From: Mugil cephalus | Lineage: Eukaryota; Chordata; Actinopteri; Mugiliformes; Mugilidae | Reading direction: 5' to 3' | Assembly: GCF_022458985.1 (NCBI RefSeq) | Contig: NC_061779.1 | Location: forward strand, 21,683,001-21,747,000 | DNA: 64,000 nt | Part shown: one piece after another, positions 38,830 to 51,654 of the stretch | How positions within the stretch are numbered: position 1 is the stretch's first letter | Layout of the letters: each line of letters opens with the position of its first letter | The notes under the pieces: generated by a model | The model's input: only the letters and a program-made list of their open reading frames with translations | Told to the model about the DNA's origin: nothing | The model's database searches: none | Made by a program: the position numbers and the translations under genes

Positions 38830-41800
38830 ATGTCCCGAGACACGGAGGTGCGCCGGCCGCTTCTCGCCGGAGATCATCTGGATCCGAGGGAGCTGGAGTC
38901 GGATGACGGTAAAGCTTCCTCTCCATCACTGCACGTCTTCAGTAAAGTTTAACGAGTTTCAAAGACAACAAAAAAAACAAACAAACTGGGATTAGTACAA
39001 CGTGTACTGTGTCAATAGTTGAATGAGCCACTGGCTCTGCATAAAATCTCCTATTCGCTGTTATTATCAGTGGAGACAAGTTAAAGTATTCAACTTGTAC
39101 AAGTAGGATTCTCTTCTTTGCCTTTGTAATTGCAGTCCTGTACATTTGACATGGAGATACTACACATTTACAACTGTGCAGTGACCTCCTCAGATAAAGA
39201 CAGTGTAAACACAGAATGAGCTAATATTGTAAATTAGTTCACAGTGCATTTAGTTAAAATGGAACTGCTTGGTCTGTTAACTAAGACCTCTCAGATGGAA
39301 GAATTTTATATTATCTTTCAACATAAATGGCGGTTCATTTCTTATCTTTGAGACTAGACTCTTATCTTTCTGGCTAAACAAGTATGGTACAACTGAGCCC
39401 AAACAAATGCACGTCCCAGTTGAAATTTTGATAATAAACAAAATGAGAAATAATGAAATGATTTAAACTTGAACCTTGTAGCAAACAGCTGCAGTGACAA
39501 CCTTTGTTTAATGTTTTCATTCAAGAGAAACCTAATTTAAGCATACACCGTCCACCCTCAACTATCATTAGTCTTTCTTTTCCTATAAATAAAGTTTGTA
39601 ATACATTAAACAACAATGAAAGTCCAGACAGCATTAATGTCTTTAGAGCATCTTGTGTCTTTTGCTTCCTTTTTACCTGACTGTGTTTTTTCTGCTTCAC
39701 AGGCGATGTCGTCTTTGAGAGGAGGTCATCACACATCACACATGAAGCTGGTGGGAGCAGATCGAAGAGATTAACATACGAGGAAGCCGTCGAACAAGCA
39801 GGTGATGTCTCTTAAAGGTCATCTCCTCAAATGTGCCATGAAATCCTTGTGAAAAGTTTACATCCTGTCAGTGCTTCATTGTCGTAAAACTGGTAAATCC
39901 TGTTTTGAGTATTTAAGCATCTCACTTCAGCACATCTGAATGGAACATCTAACATATGGTCTTGTTAAAACGTGACGTGTTCAGCATCGGTCCACAAATA
40001 GAACCTAATATCTAATATTTGGATATAGTACTGAGTTCAGCTATGTTTCTACCAAGATGGATTTGACTTAATCTTTTAAGCTTAGAGTTACACACCTTGT
40101 ATTGTTCAGTGTAGGCGTAACACAGAGGTGTTTGTGGACCACGTTACCAAACAGGCCTTCAGGCCATGAGATGAATCTGTAACCGATAACGTGTCTGGTT
40201 ATTCACACCCAGTTGTGCTCTCTGTCTCAGGTTTTGGTTTGTTCCACTGGCTGCTGCTGGTCGTGTGCGGTTGGGCCAATGCCAGCGATGCCGTGGAGAT
40301 TCTCTGCGTGTCTTTTCTCCTGCCAACGGCGCGCTGTGATCTACTGCTGAGCTCCTCAGACATGGGCCTGCTGACAGCCAGCATTTTCCTGGGTGAACCA
40401 CTTGATAAACTGCTTAAACCCTGTTTGACGTTTTTGCTAATTGCTTAATTGTTTCAAGCAGAAAGGCCAACTCGTCAGGTTTCACCTTCGCGAATGAGAC
40501 ATTTTCAGATGCTTTTACTTTGACACAGACAACAGCAAACTGAATATCTCTGGGTTTTTGACAAAACACGCAAGCATGTGTTGTGTCAATACGAGTTCCA
40601 AAAACGAAGTGTCTTTTTAACCTTCTGCTCTGTTACACCTCCATATTTATTACCTTACCAGACCAATTAAAGTATCCAAATTGATCTGTAACCAAATAGA
40701 GGATTTGTAGCCAAATAGATCACCACGCTAAATATAATATTGTGAATATTAGTTGAATCCACCAAACACCCTGGCAACCAATTAATTTCTAGTCTCCTGC
40801 TAAGCTAAACTAGCCATCTCTTGGCTGACAGAGATACTGTAAAAATCTGTTGTAATAATAACTAAAATCTGTAAAACATGTAGCATATTTGGCATCTCAT
40901 CTGAGATGTCATTTAGATGTACTATATATTTTGGAGGGTAAGATCTCCTGACAAAATAAGCATCACTAAATATATACTTCGTGACATCTGTGTAAACAAG
41001 CCCAGTCAGTAAGGATGAACAGCCGACATATTTTTTTAAATTAACCTGTTTTGTCATTTTCCTCTTTTCTAGGAATGATGGTGGGTGGCTACGTGTGGGG
41101 ATATCTGGCTGACCAGAGGGGGCGCCGTAAGGTGTTGGTTTTGTCCCTTACAGTTAATGGGGTGTTTGGCGCTCTGGCCAGCCTGGCTCCGTGGTTCTGG
41201 CTGTTCCTGCTGCTGCGGTTCATTAGTGGGATTGGGTGAGCTCATGATTTTCAAATTTACATGTAGTCATGACATGACGTCACCCAACAAACTCCTGATA
41301 AGTGTTTCAAAGTTGTGTGAGGTTGGCTCTGTTTGACTCCACCCAGAATAGGTTTAAGCCTTAATAACCCGTCTGTAGAGGGTATAACTACTTTGTACCA
41401 AGCTGTAAACATGGTTGTTTTTACTTTAAAGCCTCCAGTGGCCATTTGAGGAACTGCATTAATAAGCACTTGGTTGGATGGTGATTTTTTGAGCCAACTT
41501 TTCAGCCCCATAGATTGCCATCTCGTAGTCATTTGGCTGACAGCCATACACTGAATGAAAGTGGGTCCAAAGTGCCACTTTACACTGTTTTGTTCTCCTC
41601 TGTAGGGTCGGTGGGTCTATCCCCGTCATCTTCTCCTACTTCTCTGAGTTTATGCCCCGCGTCAGGAGAGGAGCGATGATCAGCGCCCTGGCCACCTTCT
41701 GGATGGCAGGAAACATCTTGGCTGCAGGTGGGGAGCAAACAAACAAACTATGGCAGTGTTCTTTGGAAAAAATCTGATTTCTGGAAAGCTGTGTGTATGG

Positions 41801-44800
41801 CTTTGATTTCATTATTAGAACTCAGCTGAAATTGTTGGTCAGACCACCGCTTTCACAGCAGACACTTTAGCTCATCTGAGCGGGAAATACACAGGCGCAA
41901 ATATTAACTTAACAGCATCTCTTTTCCATTTTAAATTTCTCAGTAAGACGTGACACTGAGCAAACACTGTCAGTGGCAGGGCCCTGGAACAGCAGCAATT
42001 AGTCCCACTCACTATGGTAGCCTCTCATCCATTAGCCTCAGCTAAGCGTTTCCATTTTCTCATTCTTTTTCTCTCAGTTTAAAAAAGGTGACACAAAGAT
42101 CTCAGCTTCAGGGTGAAGCATCACTACTGTAGGCTAGCACATTCAAATTAAAACATGAATATAATAACAATACTGTGCTGCCCTCATCATTTAGTTGTGG
42201 CTGTCTGTGTGTGTAGGGTTGGCCTGGTTGGTGATTCCCAGAACCTGGGCTCATTTCTACATCGGATGGCTGGACTTTCAGAGCTGGAGACTGTTTGTGG
42301 TTCTGTGCTCCGTTCCCAGCCTCACATCAGCCCTCTTCTTCAAGTTTCTCCTCCCCGAAAGCCCCAAGTTCCTCATGGAGGTACTAAAAGCCCCAATAAT
42401 CATACTCTGCAGCCCGGATGCTTTTTCTTCTTTGAGATTCTCTTAGCCCGTGTCTTTTCCAGGTGGGCCAGGAGAAAGAGGCAATCCATGTCTTCAGACT
42501 GATGTTTGAGCTGAACATGAAGGGAAAAGGAAAGACATTCCCGGTACGAGGAAGGCACCGTTTTGCTCTGTGTGAAATGTATTACCATTGTTTGGTGCCA
42601 AATTTAATTTTCATTACTGATACAAAAATAGAGAAATGACAAATCATGTAACATAAGAGATTAGAAAAAGTGAAATCAAAGAGGAAGTTATGTCTGAAAC
42701 ATCTGATAAATAGTTTGTATGTGGTTCTTTAACTTCACTAAACATTTCCTTCCCTCAGTCCACCATCTCATCTAACCTAATCTTCTTTTCGTCCAATCAC
42801 CGTCATTTGGACTCTTTTTCAGGAATTCAGCTTACGCACAAACTCCAAGCAAAGAGGTGAAGTGGAGCAGACGGGAATTTGGTGTGCTTTAAAAAGGGTA
42901 CTGTTTACATTTCACAATATATTTACAGTTTTTTGGTTGTCTGTCATGATTCTGTAGGAAAATGTGACTTAATAATGTCGGCTCTATTGGCGTTTTATTG
43001 TCCTTCAAACTCACTTTACTGTGATGTAAACAGGAAAGAAGCGCATGTTTGGCGTCTTTGCTTGGAATTGGGTTGCTAATTAATTTCACTTCCTGTCCAG
43101 CTGTACTGTGTAGGTTTGTTCTCGTCAGAGAACCATAATCTGACGTGGGATTTGTAGTGAGGATGGAGCAAAGTGGGTTAAATGGTACTAGCTGATATCC
43201 GTTCCACATTGTTTGTTTGTGGCTTCTGTGAACTTTCTCCATCTGTTCTGATGTATGACAAAGACGGCCCATTTAAACAGTGTGTTTCCCCCATGGAGGA
43301 AAGCAAACACACACCTCTGCTGTTATTTGAAGGTCAGTCGCAAAGGAAATGGAAACGAGACGGAGAGAAAGAAAGAGCGAGACTGTTAGACAGCTCAGTT
43401 GTCACTTACTGAGCTGTGAAAAAAGAAAGCAGCCTTACAGTCAGGACAGCAAGAAAGCAAAATAAAACAGTGGAGTTACTGCCTTCTGCCAGTTCATTAG
43501 GTACACTAGTTAAAACAAATGCTCTCCAGTATAACAGTCCTGCTTTAAATCTTTATGAACGTTATGGCATTCATCATTTCTATCAATTAACTGAGGAGTA
43601 CTGACATGTTCTCTTGTTTTGACAAGCCCATTTAAGTCAGCAGTTTAACAACACCACAAACTACACCCTCTAACACGATCATCCTGTTGAATTACCACCT
43701 TTCTAAAGCAGTTTCAACATAAAGTGAACATTATAACAGTCCTGAATCTAAGCTTTAGTGCAGGGGTGTGGTGCATTTATTTTCGCTAGTGTACCTAATG
43801 AACTGTCTATTGAGTGTAAATAATACTATGCAAAAAAAAGTAAAGACTCTAAATTAGACCCTGTGATCTGTGGATACTTGTTGTATTGATCAGTGATTGA
43901 TCCCTCAGAGCACCTTTATGGAGTCTCCTTAAACCACTTACTATGTTCCAGCTGTTTGACTGAACAATCCTTTGTATCTGTTTTGACTTTTTGTGTGTGT
44001 GTGATTAAGTGTATAATAAGTCATTTCTCTGATTTAACTTTCAGGGTTTGATGCCCATTAAACAGATATTCAGCAGTCACCTCAAATCCAGAAGCATCGT
44101 TATGCTCATCATCTTCTACTGCATCGCGTTCGGGTGAGAGCTCCAGTCGTCATGTTTTATGTTCAGACTCACTGTAGGTTCGTCTCGCCGTCTGTGTTGT
44201 CATTATTCAGCCAGTCGCGACGGCGGCAGACTTGACACTGTTAACGTGATAAATCTACAGCAGGCAGCCCTGCAGCTTGAAACGGCAGCGAGAGATAATC
44301 AGTGAAGCTATTTTATCTTCAACAAGCAGAGATCCTGTTACTGGACGGCAGAAACTGCTCTAAGAGGCCTCCAGTTTCTCCCTCTGAGCAAAGCGCTGAC
44401 TCATTAACACGTCGTATTACTGAATAAGCTGCGTGTATAAGCTTTTGCACTTGAAACCGTAGCTACTGCATCTGGAGCTGAAGTCTTTTTCTGTGTGTGT
44501 AGTTACTACGGGCTGTGGATGTGGTTCCCTGAGCTGTTTGAGAGAGTCGAGGACGGCGGCTCCCCCTGTGCCAACGCGTCCATCCGGTCTCCCCTTCACA
44601 ACCAAAGCTGTTACCCGGTCAAGACAGCAGGTGTGTTTCTGGGATCACAAAGGATTTATATTGTGGATTTTACTGCCCCCCCACCCCCCATCCCCCCACC
44701 CCCACTTCCAGCCAGCAAACAACAGGCTGGACATGGACCAGACATTTACAGCACATCCATAAAAACAAATCTGGAGGCATTGAAATTTGGAAGAACCAAT

Positions 44801-46876
44801 TTTACAGCAAGACAAACTTTAGGTGCTTTGCTTTAGGCAAAGAGCACAACCAGAGACTAACGCTGCTGCTGAGGTGACCTAGAGGACATATCACTGCTGC
44901 TCTATTTTACCAGTGCAACAACTTTTAAAGATTTATTGGAAGAACTGTGTTATTCAAATTGTGATGAAACACTTCCAATCAAGTTTCTCCAATTTTGCTC
45001 CTCCAGTTTCCTGCTTATTCCATGAAAATTGTAGATCTTTAACGAGTTGTTTCTTACCCCCGACCTGAACTTGTCTTCAGTACGTGTCTCCTCACTCACC
45101 TCCCTCTATCTGCTCCTCACTGTCAGTGTACATGGAGGGCTTCATCATCGCCCTGTCAAACCTGCCGGGCAACATCTTCACCATCCTCATGATGGACAGC
45201 ATTGGAGCGAAGGCGCTTCTCGGTGAGTCTTTGATACAGTGGCACGTACAGTGCGCTGTTTTTTTCTGTGAAATGTGTCGGTAAACTCTTTAAACTCTCA
45301 GACACAGAACAGAACATTGTTTTTATTCTCCACCGAAGTCACCAAAAATTAGAGTGTCACAGTTGTCCCAGCCTCTTTCCTCAAACACGAACTCATGGCA
45401 GTTGCTCTATCAGGAAGTGCCACATTTAAGATTCACATCTTGCAAACGGTCCGTCCACATAACAATCCAGTGTTACACCATGACTTTCATTTGTATCCAG
45501 AGAGAATATAAACTCCATCTTTGTGCTGTTCTCCAGTCTGCAGCCTGATGGTGTCCAGTCTGAGTGTCTTCCTCATCTACGTGGTTCAGACCAAAGCTCA
45601 GAGTCTCATCCTTTCCTGCATCTTCAGCGGAGTGTCCGTGATCGCCTGGAACGCCTTAGACGTCCTGGGACCGGAGCTCTACCCGACACAGCTACGGTAA
45701 CTTTTCTATGAACTCAAAGTAGATCAGGGAAATAATTTAACCTCCTGAGACCAGAGCTTTTATTTGGTATGGATTTTTAATTTCTCCACGGTATTTGAGA
45801 TTAGTAGGACATAAGACACTATAAAAACTAAGCATAATCTTGTAATAGGAAGTAGTAGTTTTTGAAAATAAAACCCCGTCGTCCTCATATGTGGACATAC
45901 AAAGCATAAAACTGTTTATTTTAAGACCTGGACATGACTAAGCAACGACAGAACAGTGAAGTCCTAACATCCTCTAATGAGTACTTGCTAATTAGCGACG
46001 TTGTAGCTCTTTGCTATTGATAAAACTAGTTAAATTTGTGAGTCGTATCAAACTAGAAACATTAATAAGCATAAATAAATAAGTTTTAACCTTTGCTACC
46101 ACTAGATGGCATGCTAAATTGTCCACTAATGAGGACGATGGGTTTAAATGAAGCAGAATAAGCTGCAATAAAACCTAAAACTTCATGTCCTCATATGAGG
46201 ACGCAGAGTCTCAGGAGGTTAAGGTCAGGACAGTATGAACCTACATCGAAGAATGTATTGACTGAGGGCAACTCAACACTAAACACTCTGCGAAGACTGT
46301 AGCCGAGTGCTGCAGTCAAGTGGCAGTAGTCTGTGTTCTTAAGTAAGATGAGCTACAACGCTCTGTACAGAGCTGACCTCTCCTGAATCAGTTAGTCTCC
46401 AGATTATTCTTTCTAGGTGACCAGATGAAAGACAAGACATTCTTTCTCATGTGTTGGCTGGCTGTTGAACAGTCGGTCACATTTGTGTGAATTTGGATAG
46501 TTTTTAAACCCTGTGTTGACATGCTTTATATTAGGCCCATTTGAAATATGAATTTAGTTTTGTTGTAAGACACCGGAAATGTTAAGCCAGAGATGTTAAA
46601 CTGTAATCATCAATCTAGTGAAATGTCTGTTTAAGTAACTGAAGTCACAGCTGCCCTGATGTTTTGACCTACTGTTTCTTTCCTTCTTCCAGGTCCTCTT
46701 CTCTGGGTTTCTTCACAGGGGTGGGTCGGGTGGCAGCGATCATGGGTAACATTGTCTTTGGAAAGTTGGTGGACTCGAACTGTGCTGTACCCGTCCTGCT
46801 GGTGTCAGGGCTGCTGCTCACCGGGGGTCTGGTGGCTCTTCTGCTCCCACAAACCAAGCAGACAGAGCTCACGTGA
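38830..46876 (+). CDS. SV2-family major facilitator transporter, 13 coding exons
   Basis: Exons 38830-38908, 39703-39801, 40231-40392, 41073-41235, 41606-41727, 42217-42380, 42463-42543, 42823-42897, 44045-44133, 44503-44630, 45127-45222, 45537-45696 and 46693-46876 join to 533 aa. Features fit a 12-TM MFS protein. The SV2 entry motif is TYEEAVEQAGFG; MFS motif GYLADQRGRR is at residues 123-132; GGSIPVIFSYFSEF follows TM4, then SWRLFVVLCSVPS and LPESPKFL; IAWNALDVLGPELYPTQLRS comes near TM10-11. These match SV2A/B/C more closely than SVOP. The TM7-TM8 luminal loop is only about 30 residues (358-387), with two cysteines and sequons NAS and NQS, whereas SV2A-C carry well over 100 residues there. 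Exon 8 was extended to the donor at 42898 because the earlier donor (42857) breaks the frame. The substrate is unknown. It is probably a vesicle or plasma-membrane protein, and the exact paralogue is not settled. Confidence 0.85.
43485..43820. repeat. TTAGGTACAC-family element in an SV2-like gene intron
   Basis: The left end is CTGCCAGTTCATTAGGTACA (then CTAGT). The right end is ACTAGTGTACCTAATGAACT-type sequence at about 43787-43805, i.e. CTAGTGTACCTAATGAACTG, an almost perfect inverted copy. Interior blocks match those at 14.7 and 37.1 kb. This is the best-preserved longer copy, about 330 bp. No coding capacity. Confidence 0.75.
44675..44709 (-). other. C-rich tract (G-quadruplex potential on the minus strand)
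   Basis: Four or more consecutive C runs of 5-7 bases separated by A or AT lie 45-80 bases downstream of the SV2-like exon ending 44630. The minus strand could form a very stable G-quadruplex, and the intronic RNA is C-rich. Confidence 0.55.
45737..46222. repeat. MITE with TTAACCTCCTGAGAC ends, 486 bp
   Basis: The ends TTAACCTCCTGAGAC and GTCTCAGGAGGTTAA are perfect inverted repeats of 15 bases. Near the ends are GTCCTCATATGTGGAC (left) and GTCCTCATATGAGGAC (right, a perfect 16-base palindrome). Non-coding. It sits in the last intron of the SV2-like gene. Confidence 0.8.
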
Positions 46877-47580
46877 TCTCTAGCGTAGTTTCAGGTGAAT
46901 AATTTAATTCTCACCAAACACCTTCTCTTAAAGCCCTCAAGGACGCAGACAGGAGGACTTGCGTGTCTCTGCGTGCCTTATGTTTGAATCCGGTGCACTC
47001 TGTCCGTGCCTTCTTTTTTTGGTGCCTCCTTAAGACGGTAGTAATGGCTTTATCCGCCTTCCTAGAATCATTAGTCAGGGAAGCACGTGAAGAAATGCTG
47101 CTGTTTTAGATTTAAACGATTACAGCCAAAGACGCCTTTAAAAAAATCATTAGCTACCTAACTGGACAGCAATCACTTTTTCATTTTCGTCATAGTTTAT
47201 TGAATGACACAAAATCAAGTTAATGTTTTTTTGTTATGTCTGTGAAAAAATAGTTTACATATCTATGTTTATTACTCGCTGAAATGTTGGATAAGTTTAG
47301 GAAACTAAGATTTAAGCTCTTATGAAATGATAAGTGCCACAAAACTACGACTACAGTAGATTTCAGTGAGGCCAGTCTGTCACATTCCAGTGGAAAACAA
47401 AAGATTTCTAAAATCATGGTACAAGGACCAGACGAGACATGGAGGACTTAACACTTATTCCAGCCTTATAGATGAAACTGGTGATGACTTTGTAATCCCA
47501 TCGGGGATTTTGTAAAAGTGTCTGTTTTCAAACTAGTGCCACATTAAGTACTTAAGAAATCCCTTTTAAATAAACAATGT
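46877..47580 (+). other. 3' UTR of the SV2-like gene
   Basis: This runs from the stop codon (46874-46876) to AATAAA at 47569-47574, followed by GT-containing sequence. No coding signal on either strand. Confidence 0.6.
47569..47574 (+). terminator. Polyadenylation signal of the SV2-like gene
   Basis: Canonical AATAAA about 0.7 kb after the stop. It is the first good signal, followed within 30 bases by T- and GT-containing sequence. Confidence 0.6.
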
Positions 47581-47996
47581 CTTTACATTCATCTCAGCTG
47601 CGTGCGCTCTGGTGTCAGATCTCTGCGCTCCCTCTGCACTCTGTACGCCCCGCTCATGTATTTTTCAGTGCCACTAGTGGATGAGGAACTCTTGACTTTA
47701 CATATCAGCAGCCATACCAGTCCAACAATGCAAAAAGACATACACATCATGGAAGTAACACCTATTTAAGTACAAAAGTATATCCTCAGAAGTAAAAGAT
47801 AGGGCTCCTCCTGCTTATGACTCGCACATGATGGCAATGTGTCACTGTTTTATTGTTGTTGGCCGCCAAAGAGCGAGATTAAACTATGTTGTATCACAGC
47901 TAAGGCCAGTCAGATACGTTTGTCTGATCTTGGCATTTGTTCTGCACTATTAAATAAGTTGATCCTGGCCCTCAAACAATTATTAAAATTAAAAAG

Positions 47997-48000
<4 letters not shown>

Positions 48001-48055
<55 letters not shown>
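48001..48055. repeat. (AT)n microsatellite
   Basis: About 27 uninterrupted AT units directly abut the left end of the Tc1-like transposon. TA is the Tc1 target dinucleotide, so the tract offered many target sites. Alternatively it may have expanded after insertion. Confidence 0.95.
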
Positions 48056-48058
<3 letters not shown>

Positions 48059-48257
48059 TGGGGGAAATAAGTATTTGATCCCCTGCTGAATTTGTAAGTT
48101 TGCCCACTTCCATAGAAATGATCAGACTCTGGTTTTTATGGTTGTTTACTGGTTATGGGTATAGACAGAATATCAGTTGAAAATGCATAAAAAACACACA
48201 ATCTAAAAGTTATAAATTGTTATGTATTTTATTAAGGGAAATAAGTATTTGATCCCC
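48056..48257 (+). repeat. Left terminal inverted repeat of the Tc1-like element
   Basis: 202 bp, with transposase-site-like direct repeats at its outer (48058-48083) and inner (48232-48257) ends, both containing GGGAAATAAGTATTTGATCC. Confidence 0.95.
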
Positions 48258-48271
48258 AAGCACAACACAAG

Positions 48272-49345
<1,074 letters not shown>

Positions 49346-49459
49346 TTATATACATGACGAGTTAAGATCAGGAGTATTGGTAATTAGTTGACTGAGCACA
49401 GCTGTGTGCCACATGCGCACCAGCCAATCTGTAGGAGCCTGAATTCTAAGTGAATTGTT

Positions 49460-49661
49460 GGGGATCAAATACTTATTTCCCTTAATAAAATACATAACAA
49501 TTTATAACTTTTAGATTGTGTGTTTTTTATGCATTTTCGATTGATATTCTGTCTATACCCATAACCAGTAAACAACCATAAAAACCAGAGTCTGATCATT
49601 TCTATGGAAGTGGGCAAACTTACAAATTCAGCAGGGGATCAAATACTTATTTCCCCCACTG
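49460..49661 (-). repeat. Right terminal inverted repeat of the Tc1-like element
   Basis: 202 bp, the inverted counterpart of 48056-48257. Two base differences noted (CAATCG here versus the equivalent CAGTTG on the left arm). Confidence 0.95.
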
Positions 49662-50929
49662 TATTATCTCTATGTTAACTCATGTTGTTGTGTAGTAAAA
49701 AGGAAAATGAAAGTATCAAGTGGCATGAAGTTCAAGAACCCACTGTGAAATTTCTACTACATCAGAAATTACAACATCCAGTTTTTATTACGTCATTGGT
49801 CAAACTGTTTAGTTTATTTGAGTGGGGTAGGAAACATAGATTTGAAACATTTCAGTGGACAATAAGACGGAAGACACGCAACTCTGTACCTTTAATTTTA
49901 TTTGTATAATAAATAAACTTGTAATACCTCAGGGCAACATTTCACAACCACACACAGGGTATGATAAAACTTTAGATACTTGAAAACCTCTGCAGATGAA
50001 ACAACAGGCCTGACATGAATCTTGAGCTGGAGCATAATTTCACCCAAGCAGACTGTTTTTCATTGGGTTCTTACATTACAAGTGGAGCTTCTTTCTTATT
50101 ACATTCTTCATTACGACTGTGCCGCGGTGACTGGAAATCGAGTGTGAGTGGCAGACAATGCAACGAGGATGAAAAGGCCAAAATAAAGTCCGCCCACTGC
50201 TGCTTAAGTCGGCCTGTAACTTGTCCTTTGGTACCTGACTGTTACATTTTCAAATGGTGAAAATCAAAACACAGATAATAAGTTAAGAAACGTGCTGCTG
50301 CTGGAAGCAGAAGAAGCCATGTGACCTTTGACCCAAATCAACGTGTAATTAGAGTCATGAACAAAATGACAAATGAGATCAAAGTAACACTTTAGACTGC
50401 TTGACGTTATCACCAGCACATAGATCATCGCTGTCTTTAAGTAAAAATAAATAAAAGATGTTGTTCAGGAAACCATTTAGGAGCTTACGCATTGGAAAAA
50501 GAAGCCATGCTATTCGGAAGACCAGTAAATATAAGCAAGAGAGTGTTTTCACTGGGTGATCTAGGTGTGAAGGCTACTGTGGACCAATGATTATGTGACA
50601 TAAAAAATGTTCCCACCTTAATTTGCTTGTTATTTTTTCATATTAATTTCTCCATTTATGTTCACTCCCATTTAGTTGTCCATTCTAGTTATATGGTGTT
50701 GATTTAATTTAAACGTTATTTTGTATTTACTTCTGTGTTGCACTTCCACTCTATAAATTCCAAAAAATGCTTAACGCTTACATTTATTTTTAAATAGTTT
50801 TGGGTGCATTTGTTGTGTGTGTATTTATTTTGGACTGTGGCAGCTCTGCTCCTCCATAGACCCGATACATTATTATCCTAAATGAGGACATTTTGATGAT
50901 TGAATCCTTGTTTGATGTCTTTCTTTCTC

Positions 50930-51100
50930 CTAGCTGTATGCTAAATGACAAAGCTAGCAGCTTGTTAGCTTAGCTTATAGTTAAGCATGTAAACAGAGGG
51001 AAACTGCTAGCATGGCTCTGTCTGTACAAAGGCAACAACGTCAGCGTTTCAGCACCTCTTCAGATCATAATAAACGTTACACTAATTAAATATGTCCCTC
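50930..51100. repeat. Relic of a common teleost GCTAGC/TGGCTCTGTC repeat
   Basis: GCTTGTTAGCTTAGCTTATA, GAGGGAAACTGCTAGCATGG and CTCTGTCTGTACAAAGGCAA occur in the order seen in a very abundant fish non-autonomous DNA element, recognised from memory. The ends are not resolved, so only part of it survives. Confidence 0.5.
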
Positions 51101-51616
51101 TACCTGGTTTCCTCTCAGAACAGTAAGGCTAGTAGTTCTAAGCTAGGCTAATTATGTTAGCTTCACATTTAGCATTCAGACAGAGTGATATTGATGTCTT
51201 CATTTAATTAAATTTAAATACGTACATTTCCTCAAGAATGTCCAAATTATCTTTTTGAGTTTAGTGAAAGTAAATCGACAACAGGATGGAAATCAGTAGC
51301 TATTTTAAATTTTAAAATATTTCTCTGGCAGATCAAGTGTGAGTAGTTGTCTCATTTTCAATGGAGAATCGGTTACTTGAGAAAATAACTGGAACGAAAA
51401 CAATTATTACAGGAATCTTGTGTCTTATAAGTCGTTATTTTAGACGTTACTTTTAAAGTAGTTACACTTTTCTATTTTCTTGTTCTCCTGCGTTTTGTCG
51501 AGTCTTTTGTGGGGGCAGATGAACGTAATGTGCTTCATGACAACCGTGACAAGTCAGTGTTACAAAAACTCACATTGAAAACAGATAGTTTGTGTTCGTC
51601 AGGTCGGTCATCACGT

Positions 51617-51617
<1 letters not shown>

Positions 51618-51653
<36 letters not shown>
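51618..51653. repeat. (CA)n microsatellite
   Basis: About 17 uninterrupted CA units, then an imperfect CA-rich continuation to about 51690. Confidence 0.9.

Positions 51654-51654
<1 letters not shown>

Noticed and set aside
38477..38995. 172-aa open frame across the snx1/SV2-like promoter
   Set aside because: GC-rich frame with no homology; the real start exon of the SV2-like gene (38830-38908) uses a different frame and a good donor.
42823..42856. Earlier donor for SV2-like exon 8 (AAAGAG then GTGAAG)
   Set aside because: Joining it to the exon at 44045 gives an immediate stop; the donor at 42898 keeps phase and yields sequence resembling SV2 (EVEQTGIW).
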